A DNA stretch of 64,000 nt from Schistocerca nitens (Eukaryota; Arthropoda; Insecta; Orthoptera; Acrididae): assembly GCF_023898315.1 (NCBI RefSeq), contig NC_064622.1:358651234-358715233 (forward strand), written 5' to 3'. This document shows positions 33,660 to 43,594 of the stretch, one piece after another. Position 1 is the first letter of the stretch, and each line of letters starts with the position of its first letter. The position numbers and the translations under genes are program-made. Under the pieces are notes generated by a model. That model searched no databases. It saw nothing but the letters and a program-made list of their open reading frames with translations, and was not told the DNA's origin.

Positions 33660-34520
33660 CTCATCTGTTCTACAGCCATCAAGTCTACCTGTACCATTAC
33701 ATTGCATAAAGTGAATTCATTTGCTAACCATACATTGAGGACACAGTCAGGATAAACTACAGTGTAACTTAGACCCAGCATTGTAGTTTGATACGCTGAT
33801 TTAAATTATTATGAAAAATATTTTTAAAATGTAATCTGGAGGTCTCACTATCTTGTGTCTGTTGATTGTGAAATAATACTGGGCCTGGATAGCAGCCACG
33901 GTGGATGATGAATCCAACCCTGGGTGGGAAATAACTGATTCTTTATCCACACCTAGATCTGTGTGCTCTGCTTTCACATTGATTTCAAACGACTGTCACT
34001 TGTAGATAATTTGTTGAAGCCAATTCCATGGACAGCTGCACGTGCTGGCAGAACACTGGTAGTGTCTGCGGGTCAACCAGAAACAATAAGCGTGGCCCCT
34101 GAGGAGTTCCCATGGGTTGGATGGTTAAGACTCATCAGCCTCTTGCAGATACTAGGCCTGGAGCTGGTTATTCAGACACTTGTGTCTGGCCTAATCCCCT
34201 CATTGTGTAGGGCACATAAGATCCTTAAACCTGAAGGTCCTGCTGATCCAGGTGCGTGGCTTTTGTTATAGAAGTGGAGTCAGTACATTGTCAGCTCCCC
34301 TGATCTGTGGCCGAGACACATTAAAGTGTTCAGCACTTTGAGAGACTGTGCTTTCGTGTCTGTCTAGTCTGGTAGTTCCAAGGGCTTTTCTGGAAAACTA
34401 GGCCCAGAAGCTGCACCAAATCTCTGACACATGGAATGATCATGTTGGTGAACTACATAGTGCCGTGAATGGATGAAATCCAAGCACATTGTTTTAAATG
34501 TCAAGAACTTAAAATTTTTA
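33660..34520. other. Intronic sequence, nothing confidently recognised
   Basis: Could contain the upstream part of the I-like remnant on the minus strand, but I saw no diagnostic RT motif. Confidence 0.4.
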
Positions 34521-34522
34521 TA

Positions 34523-35544
34523 CACTGAAGAGCCAAAGAAACTGGTACACCTGCCTAATATTGTTATAGGTCCCATGAGCTTGCAAAAGTGCTGCAACAC
34601 GACATTGTATGGACTCGACTAATGTCTGAAATAGTGCTTGAGGGTGTTGACACTATGAATCCTGCAGTGCTGTCCATAAATCTGTAAGAGTACGAGGGGG
34701 TGGAGATCTCTTCTGAACAGCACATCACAAAACATTCCAGGTATGCTCAATAATATTCATGTTTGGGGAGTTTGGTGGCCAGTGGAACTGTTTTAAACTC
34801 AGGAGAGTGCTCCTGGAGCCACTCATTAGCAACTCATTCCAACTGCACACATCCCACACCATTACAGAGCCTCCACCAGCTTGAAAAGTCCCTTGCTGAC
34901 ATGCAGGGTCCAAGCATTCATAAGGTTGTCTCCATACCCGTAAATGTCCATCTTCTCACTACAATTTGAAACAAGACATCCAGTCATCGAGAGTCCAATG
35001 TCGGTGTTGACGTGCTCAGACGAGGTGTAAAGCTTTGTGTCATACCGTCATCAAGGATACACGAGTGGACCTTCGGTTCCGGAAGCCCCTTATCGATGAT
35101 GTTTCATTGAATGATTGGCACATTGGCACTTGTTGGTGGTCCAGCACTGAGATCTGCACCAATTTGCAGGAGGATTGCACTTATCTTCAGTCATCGTTGG
35201 TCCTGCTCTTGCAGGATCTCTTCCCCGCCGCAGCAATGTCGAAGATTTTATGTTTTACTGGATTCCTGATATTCATGGTACACTCGTGAAATGGCCGTAC
35301 GGGAAAACCTCACTTCATTGCTACATTGGAGATGCTGTGTCCCATTGCTCATGTGCTAACTATAACACCATGTTAAAACTCACTTATATCTTGATAACTT
35401 GCCATTGTAGTAGCAGTAACCAATCTAAGAACTGTGCCAGACACTTGTCTTATACAGGCATTGCTGACTGCAATGCCATATTCTGCCTGTTTACATGTCT
35501 CTGTATTTGAATATGCATGCCTATACCAGTTTCTGTGGTTCATG
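34523..35544 (-). mobile_element. Tc1-like transposon, internally deleted and decayed
   Basis: Flanked by TA (34521-34522 and 35545-35546). Left end CACTGAAGAGCCAAAGAAAC; right end CTATACCAGTTTCTGTGG before a diverged tip (GTTTCTGTGG is the complement of CCACAGAAAC). The minus-strand frame 34913-34725 encodes GGGSVMVWDV then FHWPPNSPNMNIIEHTWNVL, the SPDLNPIEH block with the catalytic Glu retained. A segment between about 34825 and 34830 is missing compared with family logic: the QDNxxxH block is absent. About 1 kb remains. Confidence 0.75.
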
Positions 35545-35546
35545 TA

Positions 35547-35830
35547 GTCCACTCCTCCAGTCTCTTTAGTATAAGTTGCAGCTGACATCTTGCTGTTGCT
35601 GGGTTGGGGAATAAGCCAAGTATAGAAAAATTCCACAAATAATGACATAGCTGTTGTTATTAGCAATACAGAAGAGAATAACTCTCAGTGTGTTACCTTG
35701 TGGAACAAATCAGTCTCTGATAAAAATTCCTCTGCTCTGTATCTGAAGGAACGCTGTGACAGAAAGAACGGCAGAAAGGTTAGTATCATTCTCCAGAAGT
35801 CCCACAAATGGAACTATCCAAATATTTTAT
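35547..35830. other. Intronic sequence, nothing recognised
   Basis: Short frames only, with no recognised homology. Confidence 0.4.
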
Positions 35831-35832
35831 GC

Positions 35833-35920
35833 ACCCAAGTGTGAGGCACGCAAGTCTCCCCACCAACGGCAAGGTCCGTGTTTCATGCGGGGGGCCGTTT
35901 AATGACATAAATAAATATCA
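35833..35920 (-). repeat. 5' fragment of an RTE-like retrotransposon
   Basis: CCCCACCAACGGCAAGGTCC and TGACATAAATAAATATCATA recur with few changes at 42345-42415, the 5' end of the antisense RTE. The rest of the element is absent here, which is unusual for non-LTR copies (normally 5'-truncated). Confidence 0.6.
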
Positions 35921-36155
35921 TAATATGTAAATTTACTTTTGGTGATGGGCCCACATCATCAGTATTGTAGGCCTGCTGCAGATAGAAAAAGGTTTCTGTG
36001 AAGAGTTGCCTGCATAGGCAGACTACAACAATTTGAGTAGCCGTGTTTTTTGAAATGATCCTTTCCATATGGGTTGCAAACGGCTTGATGCCAAATGAGT
36101 ATTTCTGCAGAGCACAGATTGCATGTGAATGCAGGAACACTGTCAATGTTTCCAG

Positions 36156-36278
36156 AATGAGTTTTTCATTCTGCAGTGGAGTGTGCACTGATATGAAACT
36201 TCCTGGCAGATTAAAACTGTGTGCTGGACCAAGACTCAAACTCAGGAACTTTACCTTTTGCATGTAAGTGCTCTAGCA
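36156..36278 (-). repeat. tRNA-derived SINE, same family as 20471
   Basis: Shares the body (AATGAGTTTTTCATTCTGCA and CTTCCTGGCAGATTAAAACT) with the 20471 copy. On the minus strand its decayed tRNA head is at the high-coordinate end. Confidence 0.7.
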
Positions 36279-36282
36279 ACTG

Positions 36283-36350
36283 TTATCAGTTAGTAAAGCA
36301 CTCGAAGGCGAAGGTCCCAAGTTCAAATCTTGGTCACTGTCAGTGTTTGC
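36283..36350 (+). repeat. SINE tRNA-like head in opposite orientation
   Basis: GTTAGTAAAGCACTCGAAGG followed by AAGTTCAAATCTTGGTC gives A-box- and B-box-like sequence on the plus strand, directly abutting the minus-strand SINE. The two are head-to-head. Confidence 0.55.
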
Positions 36351-36786
36351 TTGAGGCTTAGAAAAGATTGCATGGATTGTTGAGTAATGGTTCATAAGCA
36401 ATGCATGAATTACATGTGCAGTGCATCCCACTTCCTGAATTGGTAGCTCAAATTAATATGATGGTATCCTTGTGGGAGGGATGTGTAAATACAAATGAGA
36501 GTGAACCACAGTATATCTGCCCCATCACTGATATGCAAGCAGTACAGGGACCTGAAATACATTCAAATCAGACATTAAGTTGGATTTAAAAAAAAAAAGG
36601 GGGGGGGGTTGGCTGAAAATTGGCAGAAACATTCAGTACAGTGTTCAGATCAAACTCCCAAAAAATGCACTTTGGGGAAAGTCCACCATATTGGACTTGT
36701 CGAGTTATAACCATAGTAAGCGAAACAAGCCTCCAACTGGGTTCCTTTTAGTGTCAAATTAATGGGTTTAAGCACCACTATCATCT
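36351..36786. other. Intronic sequence, nothing recognised
   Basis: Contains an A-run then G-run at about 36589-36608. No coding homology. Confidence 0.45.
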
Positions 36787-36907
36787 AAAAAGATAAAACA
36801 GCTTACTGTAGTGCAGTTTTGTTTTTGTACTCAACTAGTGTTGAAAAAATAATTGATCTAAAAATTTGCAGCTTTTGATCATACATTGCTGATTTTTTTT
36901 AAAAAAA
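36787..36907 (+). repeat. 121-bp repeat unit, copy 1
   Basis: Nearly identical to 40637-40754 (differences are in homopolymer length), in the same orientation. Starts AAAAGATAAAACAGCTTACT and ends in a T-run/A-run. No coding content. Confidence 0.85.
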
Positions 36908-37165
36908 GTGTGAGTAATGTTGTAACATACAATAAAAACAAAATGCAGTTTAAATAATTTTCATAAAATGGGAAAAAACAGCGACAATAATACATTGTTT
37001 TTCATGAAAGTGGGCAGAATTGTTGTATGCTTGAAAGGTTCACTTACCCACCACCAACTAATGACAGGAATACGGTATATGGAAAAAAAAACTAACATTA
37101 CAGTTTCTTTTATAAAAATGAGAAAAACTATGTACAGGTCTTTTTACATTTTGTGGTTATTTATC
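36908..37165. other. Intronic sequence, nothing recognised
   Basis: AT-rich with A runs. No homology recognised. Confidence 0.4.
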
Positions 37166-37360
37166 TAAACGCATCAGTCACAGTCTTGATGTCTCGGTTT
37201 CAATGGCTGCTTCACTACCCGAGCCATCTGAATCCATCCCTCCACCACCAGCTTTTCTGGACTGCACAGATGGGAGTTATCCATACAACGCATTCTTCGC
37301 TCCTTTAATTATCCCGGTCTCAGCCTATGGTAACGTACTGTGCCCACCCAACAGTTTCCA

Positions 37361-37546
37361 GCCAGCCAGAGTGGCTGAGCGGTTCTAGGCGCTTCAGTCT
37401 GGAACCGTGCGACCGTTACGGTCGCAGGTTCGAATCCTGCCTCGGGCATGGATGTGTGTGATGTTCTTAGGGCAGTTAGGTTTAAGTAGTTCTAAGTTCT
37501 AGGGGACTGATGACCTCAGATGTTAAGTCCCACAGTGCTCAGAGCC
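37361..37546 (+). repeat. Complete tRNA-derived SINE with 11-13 bp target duplication
   Basis: The 186-bp SINE starts GCCAGCCAGAGTGGCTGAGC (A-box) with B-box GGTTCGAATCC at about 37428. The tRNA-like head resembles a long-variable-arm tRNA (Leu/Ser type). The body ends ...GTGCTCAGAGCC. It is flanked by AACAGTTTCCA at 37350-37360 and 37547-37557 (13 bp if the shared CC is counted), so its limits are exact. It inserted into the PLE 3' region. Confidence 0.9.
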
Positions 37547-37907
37547 AACAGTTTCCATCCCCTCTGTCCCATCATCTCCTCCTCATTCTCATCTCCCACC
37601 CTGTTTATTTGCGGCCCTCTGCCAACGCATCCGCCTGTCTTTCCCTGCTCCTCACATTTTGTTCCTTTTTTTTCCCACCTCCCTGCCCCACAACCTCCTG
37701 ACTCTGCACCTGTTGGCAGTCTAGTCCCTGCACATTCCACCAGACGGCATTCGTCTCTCTTCCCACATGTACACTACTATCCCTTAGCCTTCCCTGACCC
37801 CTCCAGATGGCTGCTTGCATCCCACTTGATAGTTGCATTCTGGCCCGAGATGCTGAAGTTGGCAGTCATGTGTGCTTGCTGGTGTGTGTGCATGGTGTTT
37901 GTCTCTC

Positions 37908-37942
37908 TTTTACTGATGAAGGCTGTGGCCGAAAGCTTTATG
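37908..37942 (+). ncRNA. Hammerhead-ribozyme-like core
   Basis: CTGATGA (37913-37919), stem II AGGC-TGTG-GCC, GAAA (37931-37934), then GCTTT. Same layout as the other PLE copies, with a different stem II sequence that keeps pairing. Confidence 0.5.
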
Positions 37943-38000
37943 TAAGTCCTGTCTGCAACTTGACATGTCTTCTTTACAGTAAGTAGCGATCTGTATTTTC

Positions 38001-39068
38001 CTACATAGTTGATATTCCTACCTGGAGTTTCCATTACCTGATTCTGGCTTTTATTTAAAATTGACTTGCTGACTTCTAGTATAAGTCACAATACCAACAT
38101 GGACAAACATTATATATGGATATTATTATTATTACTATATTGAAGCAGGAGGATTGTGTAATGATGTAAATGTAGGTACGTTGTTATTCTATGTATTGCA
38201 GATCTTGGCTATAATTATGTGTGCTGTCATGTTAGTTGCTGCATCTAGCATTTTTGGTCCCACCTTTTGCAGTTCTGAAGATGGCAACGGGGAACTGCCA
38301 AAACTGGTAATCTGTATGAAGAAATGATTTTAGCGATCTTGACAGTCAACAAAATATTCAGTGTTCATACTGCTACACCCAACACTGACAATGTCAGAAG
38401 TGTATACAAGTACTCTTACTAAAGTTTTGGTGTACATGTAGTTGACTGCTGCAAAATTCAAAACCTAATGCAAGGAACACAAAAGACTGGAAGTATGAAA
38501 ACAGTGGAACATTTTAAGAAAATATTACAGTTAGTCAACAAACATTGAATAGGTTTGGAGATTGTAAGAGTGAATAGGTACATTAGGCTCTTGTATAAAA
38601 AAGAAATTCACAAGAAAATCAAGGCAGCATAAGAAATCAATCATTGATAATTTTAGCCTCAGACATGTCTGTGAAGTGAGCTGTAATGAAGATCCATAAC
38701 ATAATGTTGTCTCATTCTAACTTCCCTGCACTAACATACCCCATATATTCACCTCTCACACCCCCTGCTCGCTAGCACCATCTTCACTCTTCCTAGACTC
38801 CTAACATCAAGAATAAGTGTCCAACAAAAACCAGTAAAAAGCCATCCTATTGTCTCCTCCACCCAGTAAGACCTCAACGGCTACACTTTACTGTGAGCCA
38901 TCCACACACAACTCTTGCTCAGGATATAGTGCAAGTATTGGCAATACCTGTGCTTGTATAATTGGTGGTAGCCGATTGGAGACAGGTATTTGTAAAGCGA
39001 ATAACAAGCTGTAACCGGAAAATATGAAGTACTTGCGTTATTTCTACACATTTATTTTTGGCCATATA
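38001..39068. other. Intronic sequence with one possible degenerate hammerhead-like motif
   Basis: No coding homology. CTGAAGA-TGGC...GCC-AAAAC at about 38276-38309 resembles a hammerhead core with a mutated GAAA. Confidence 0.35.
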
Positions 39069-42000
39069 TTGACCTGATGTGTTGTTGTTGTTGTGGTGGT
39101 GGTGGTCTTCAGTCCACAACTGATCTGATACAGCTCTCCAGGCTACTCTATCCTGTGCAGACCTCTTCACCTCCGAATAACAACTGCAACCTACATCCTT
39201 CTGAATCTGCTTAGTGTATTCATCTCTTGATATCCCTCTATGATTTTTACCCTCCACACTTCCCTCCAATACGTGATGCTTCAGAATGTGTCCTACCAAC
39301 TGATCCCTTCTTGTAGTCAAGTTTTACTACAAATTCCTCTTCTCCTCAATTCTATTCAGTTCCTCCTCATTAGTCACGTGATCTACCCATCTAATCTTCA
39401 GCATTATTCTGTAGCACCACATTTCGAAACCCTCTATTCTCTTCTTGTCTAAACTATTTAATGTCCATACATGGCTACACTCCATACAAATACTTTAAGA
39501 AAAGACTTCCTGACACGTAAATCAATATTCAATGTTAACAGATTTCTCTTCTTCAGAAATGCTTCCCTTGCCCTAGCCAGTAACACTTTATATCCTCTCT
39601 ACTTCAATCAATGTAAGTTATTTTGCTCCCCAAATAGCAAAACTCGTTTACTACTTTTAAGTTGCTAATTTCCTTATCTAATTCCCTCAGCATCACCTGA
39701 TTTAATTCGACTACATTGCATTATCCTCGTTTTGCTTCTGTTGATGTTCATCTTATATCCTCCTTTCTCGACACTATCCACCCCGCTCAACTGCTCTTCC
39801 ATGTCCTTTGCTGTCTCTGACAGAATTACAATGTCATCGGTAAACCTCAAAGTTTTTATTTCTTCTCCAAGGATATTAATTTTTACTCCAAATTTTTCTT
39901 TTGTTTCCTGTTCCGCTTGCTCAATATAGATTGAATAACATTGAGGATAAGCTACAACTCTGTCTCACTCCCTTCTCAACCACTGTTTCCCTGTCGTACC
40001 CATCAACTCTCATAACTGCCATCTGGTTTCTGTACAAATTATAAATAGGGTTTCACTCCCTGTATTTTACACCTACCATCTTCAGAATTTGAAAGAGAGT
40101 GTTCTAGTCAGCATTGTGAAAAGCTCTTTCTAAGTCTACAAATGCTAGGAACATAGGTTTGCCTTTCCTTAACCTATCTTCTGAGATAAGTTGTGGGGCC
40201 AGTATTGCCTCACGTGTTCCAACATTTCTACGGAATCCAAACTGATCTTCCCTGAGGTCAGCTTCTACCAGTTTTTCCATTCGTTTGTAAAGAATTTGTG
40301 TCAGTAATTTGCAACCATGACTTACTGAACTGATAGTTTAGTAATTTTCACACCTGTCAACACCTACTTTCTTTGTAAATGGAATTATTATATTCTTCAT
40401 GAAGTCTGAAGGTATTTTGTCTGTCTCATACATGTTGCTCACCAGATGGTAGAGTTTTGTCATGGCTGGCTCTCCCAAGGCTACCAGGCTATCAGTAGTT
40501 CTAATGGAATGTTATCTACTCCCAGGGCCTTGTTTCAACTTAGGTCTTTCAGTGCTCTGTCAAACTCTTCACGCAGTATCATATCTCCCGTTTTATCTTC
40601 ATCTACATCCTCTCCTGTTTCCATAATGTTGCCGTCAAAAGATAAACAGCTTACTGTAGTGCAGTTTTGTTTTTGTACTCAACTAGTGTTGAAAAAATAA
40701 TTGATCTAAAAATTTGCAGCTTTTGATCATACATTGCTGATTTTTTTAAAAAAATTATTATTGTATAGACCCTTCATATATTCCTTCCATCTTTCTGCTT
40801 CCCCTTCTTTGTTTGGGACTGGTTTTCCATGAGAGCTTTTGATATTCATACAGGTGGTTCTCTTTTCTCCCAAGGTCTCTTTAATTTTCCTGTAGGCAGT
40901 ATCTATCTTACCCGTTGTGATATACGCTTCTACATCCTTACATTTGTCCTCTAGCCATCCCTGCTTAGCCGTTTGCACTTCCTGTCAATCTCGTTTTCGA
41001 GACATTTGTTTTACTTCTTTCCGCCTGCTTCATTTACTGCATTTTTTTATTTTCTCCTTTCATCAATTAAAGTCAATATATCTTCTGTTACCCAAGGATT
41101 TCTACTAGTCCTCATCTTTTTACCTGCTTAATCATCTGCTGCCTTCACCATTTCATCTCTCAAAGCTACCCAATCGTCTTCTACTATGTTTCTTTCCCCT
41201 TGTCAACCCTTCCCTAATGCTCTCTCTGAAACTGTCTACAACTTCCGGTTCTTTCAGTTTATCCAGGACCCATGTCCTTAAAGTCTTGCCATTTTGCAGT
41301 TTCTTCAGTTTTAATCTACAGTTCATAACCAATAAATTGTGGTCAGAGTCCACATCTGCCACTGAAAAGCCTTACAATTTAAAACCTGGTTCCTAAATCT
41401 CTGTCTTAAAAAACAATTATATAATCTATCTGAAACCTTCCAGTGTCTTCAGGCCTCTTCCACGTATATTCTACCAGGCGGCTTCCTCTTTCATGCCTAA
41501 CCCCAGTCGGTATTCACATACTACTTTCCTTCTCTTCCTTTTCCTACAGCTGAATTACCCCATGACTGTTAAATTTTCGCCTCCCTTAACTATCTGAATA
41601 ATTTCTTTTATCGCATCATACATTTCCCCACTCTCATCATCTGCAGAGCTGGTTGGCATATAAACTTGTGCTACTGTGGTAGGCATGGGCTTCGTGTCTA
41701 TCTTGGCTATGATACTGTGTTCACTATACAGTTCGTAGTAGCTTTCTGTCTCCCCCCCCCCCTCCCCCCTCCGGATTGTTAAACCACCTCCTGCATTACC
41801 ATTTGGTTTTGTATTTATAACCCTGTTTTAGCCTGACTAGAAGTCTTGTTTCTCCTGCCACCGAACTTCACTAATTCCCTATCCATTTCCTTTTTTAAAT
41901 TTTCTAACCTGTCAGCCCGATTAAGGTATCCGACATTCCATGCTCCGATCCGTAGAATGCCAGTTTTGTTTCTCCAGATAACAATGCCCTCCTGAGTAGT

Positions 42001-42415
42001 CCCTGCCCGGAGATCCGAATGGGGGCTATTTTACTTCCAGAATATTTTACCCAAGATGACACCATTGTCATTTAATCATACAATAAAGCAGCATGCCGTT
42101 GGGAAAAATTATGGCTGTAATTTCTCCTTGCTTTCAGCCATTTGCAGTACCAGAACAGCAAGGCCGTTTTGGTTGATGTTACAAGGCCAGATCAGACAAT
42201 CGTCCTGACTGTTGCCCCTGCAACTACTGAAAAGATTGCTGCCCCTCTTCAGGAATAACACGTTTGTCTGGCCTCTCAACTGATACCCCTCCGTTAGTGT
42301 TGCACCTATGGTACAGCTGTCTGTATTGCTGAGGCATGCAAGCATCCCCACCAACGGCAAAGTCCGTGTTTCAGGGGGGGGGGGGGGATGTTTATGACAT
42401 AAATAAATATCATAA
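39069..42415 (-). mobile_element. RTE-like non-LTR retrotransposon, minus strand, degenerate
   Basis: Second RTE-like family. The 5' UTR is at 42415-42010 and contains the short 5' repeat also seen at 35833. The coding region starts at about 41960 on the minus strand (GILRIGAWNVGYLNRADRLE, the APE endonuclease start). The RT spans about 41100-39700. The 3' tail is simple repeats (CCACC)n then (AAC)n at 39079-39105. Frames are broken. The open pieces 41362-41153 (SDHNLLVMNCRLKLKKLQNG) and 40978-40727 (AYRKIKETLGEKRTTC) match endonuclease and linker. The 118-bp repeat interrupts it at 40637. Confidence 0.75.
40637..40754 (+). repeat. 118-bp repeat unit, copy 2, embedded in the antisense RTE
   Basis: Interrupts the RTE coding region. 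Recognisable RTE sequence lies immediately left (TCCATAATGTTGCCG) and right (TGTATAGACCCTTCATATAT). The unit is also present at 36787-36907. Confidence 0.85.
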
Positions 42416-42417
42416 TA

Positions 42418-43587
42418 CACTCCTGGAAATTGAAATAAGAACACCGTGAATTCATTGTCCCAGGAAGGGGAAACTTTATTGACACATTCCTGGGGTCAGA
42501 TACATCACATGATCACACTGACAGAACCACAGGCACATAGACACAGGCAACAGAGCATGCACAATGTCGGCACTAGTACAGTGTATATCCACCTTTCGCA
42601 GCAATGCAGGCTGCTATTCTCCCATGGAGACGATCGTAGAGATGCTGGATGTAGCCCTGTGGAACGGCTTGCCATGCCATTTCCACCTGGCGCCTCAGTT
42701 GGACCAGCGTTCGTGCTGGACGTGCAGACCGCGTGAGACGACGCTTCATCCAGTCCCAAACATGCTCAATGGGGGACAGATCCGGAGATCTTGCTGGCCA
42801 GGGTAGTTGACTTACACCTTCTAGAGCACGTTGGGTGGCACGGGATACATGCGGACGTGCATTGTCCTGTTGGAACAGCAAGTTCCCTTGCCGGTCTAGG
42901 AATGGTAGAACGATGGGTTCGATGACGGTTTGGATGTACCGTGCACTATTCAGTGTCCCCTCGACGATCACCAGTGGTGGACGGCCAGTGTAGGAGATCG
43001 CTCCCCACACCATGATGCCGGGTGTTGGCCCTGTGTGCCTCGGTCGTATGCAGTCCTGATTGTGGCGCTCACCTGCACGGCGCCAAACACGCATACGACC
43101 ATCATTGGCACCAAGGCAGAAGCGACTCTCATCGCTGAAGACGACACGTCTCCATTCGTCCCTCCATTCACGCCTGTCGCGACACCACTGGAGGCGGGCT
43201 GCACGATGTTGGGGCGTGAGCGGAAGACGGCCTAACGGTGTGCGGGACCGTAGCCCAGCTTCATGGAGACGGTTGCGAATGGTCCTCGCCGATACCCCAG
43301 GAGCAACAGTGTCCCTAATTTGCTGGGAAGTGGCGGTGCGGTCCCCTACGGCACTGCGTAGGATTCTACGGTCTTGGCGTGCATCCGTGCGTCGCTGCGG
43401 TCCGGTCCCAGGTCGACGGGCACGTGCAACTTCCGCCGACCACTGGCGACAACGTCGATGTACTGTGGAGACCTGTGGTTCTGTCAGTGTGATCATGTGA
43501 TGTATCTGACCCCAGGAATGTGTTAATAAAGTTTCCCCTTCCTGGGACAATGAATTCACGGTGTTCTTATTTCAATTTCCAGGAGTG
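42418..43587 (-). mobile_element. Rearranged copy of the DD32E Tc1 element with duplicated 3' end
   Basis: 1170 bp between TA dinucleotides (42416-42417 and 43588-43589). Both ends are the transposon's 3' end: 42418-42533 and 43472-43587 are 116-bp inverted repeats differing at one base. The normal 5' end and the first helix-turn-helix codons are missing. The junction at the transposase side shares AGG between the 3'-end sequence and the coding sequence, suggesting microhomology-guided repair. The remaining transposase sequence differs from the 25321 copy at only a few positions. Confidence 0.92.
42573..43559 (-). CDS. Chimeric Tc1 transposase with replaced N-terminus (328 residues)
   Basis: An open frame whose first 29 residues (MNSLSQEGETLLTHSWGQIH onward) are translated from the inverted 3' end. 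From VSTVHRRCRQW it continues in frame as the Tc1 transposase. It keeps FSDESRF, FQQDNARPH and SPDLSPIEHVWD (DD32E) but lacks the first helix-turn-helix (MPRQ...HVGRE). Changes from the intact copy include CCRQW to RCRQW, EGARA to EVARA, HRVGE to RRAGE, GRTPL to GRPPL and QDYIQ to QGYIQ. Terminal-repeat binding is probably impaired. Whether it is translated is unknown. Confidence 0.8.
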   Translation of the reverse strand: MNSLSQEGETLLTHSWGQIHHMITLTEPQVSTVHRRCRQWSAEVARARRPGTGPQRRTDARQDRRILRSAVGDRTATSQQIRDTVAPGVSARTIRNRLHEAGLRSRTPLGRLPLTPQHRAARLQWCRDRREWRDEWRRVVFSDESRFCLGANDGRMRVWRRAGERHNQDCIRPRHTGPTPGIMVWGAISYTGRPPLVIVEGTLNSARYIQTVIEPIVLPFLDRQGNLLFQQDNARPHVSRATQRALEGVSQLPWPARSPDLSPIEHVWDWMKRRLTRSARPARTLVQLRRQVEMAWQAVPQGYIQHLYDRLHGRIAACIAAKGGYTLY

Positions 43588-43594
43588 TATTTTT

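Larger units (their letters stand above)
37170..38000 (+). mobile_element. Penelope-like element 3' region, plus strand
   Basis: Left of the SINE, the frame 37203-37340 encodes PSESIPPPPAFLDCTDGSYP, resembling a PLE C-terminus (SELRRWELALQ region diverged). Right of the SINE is a pyrimidine-rich 3' UTR, then a hammerhead-like core at 37913-37934 and a terminus (TTTACAGTAAGTAGCGATCT) analogous to GGTGAGTAGCAAC in the other PLEs. Assignment to PLE rests mainly on this 3' structure. Confidence 0.55.

Noticed and set aside
37361-37440. tRNA gene candidate
   Set aside because: A and B boxes are present, but the segment is the head of a 186-bp SINE with its own target duplication. The body continues past the tRNA-like part without a terminator T-run.
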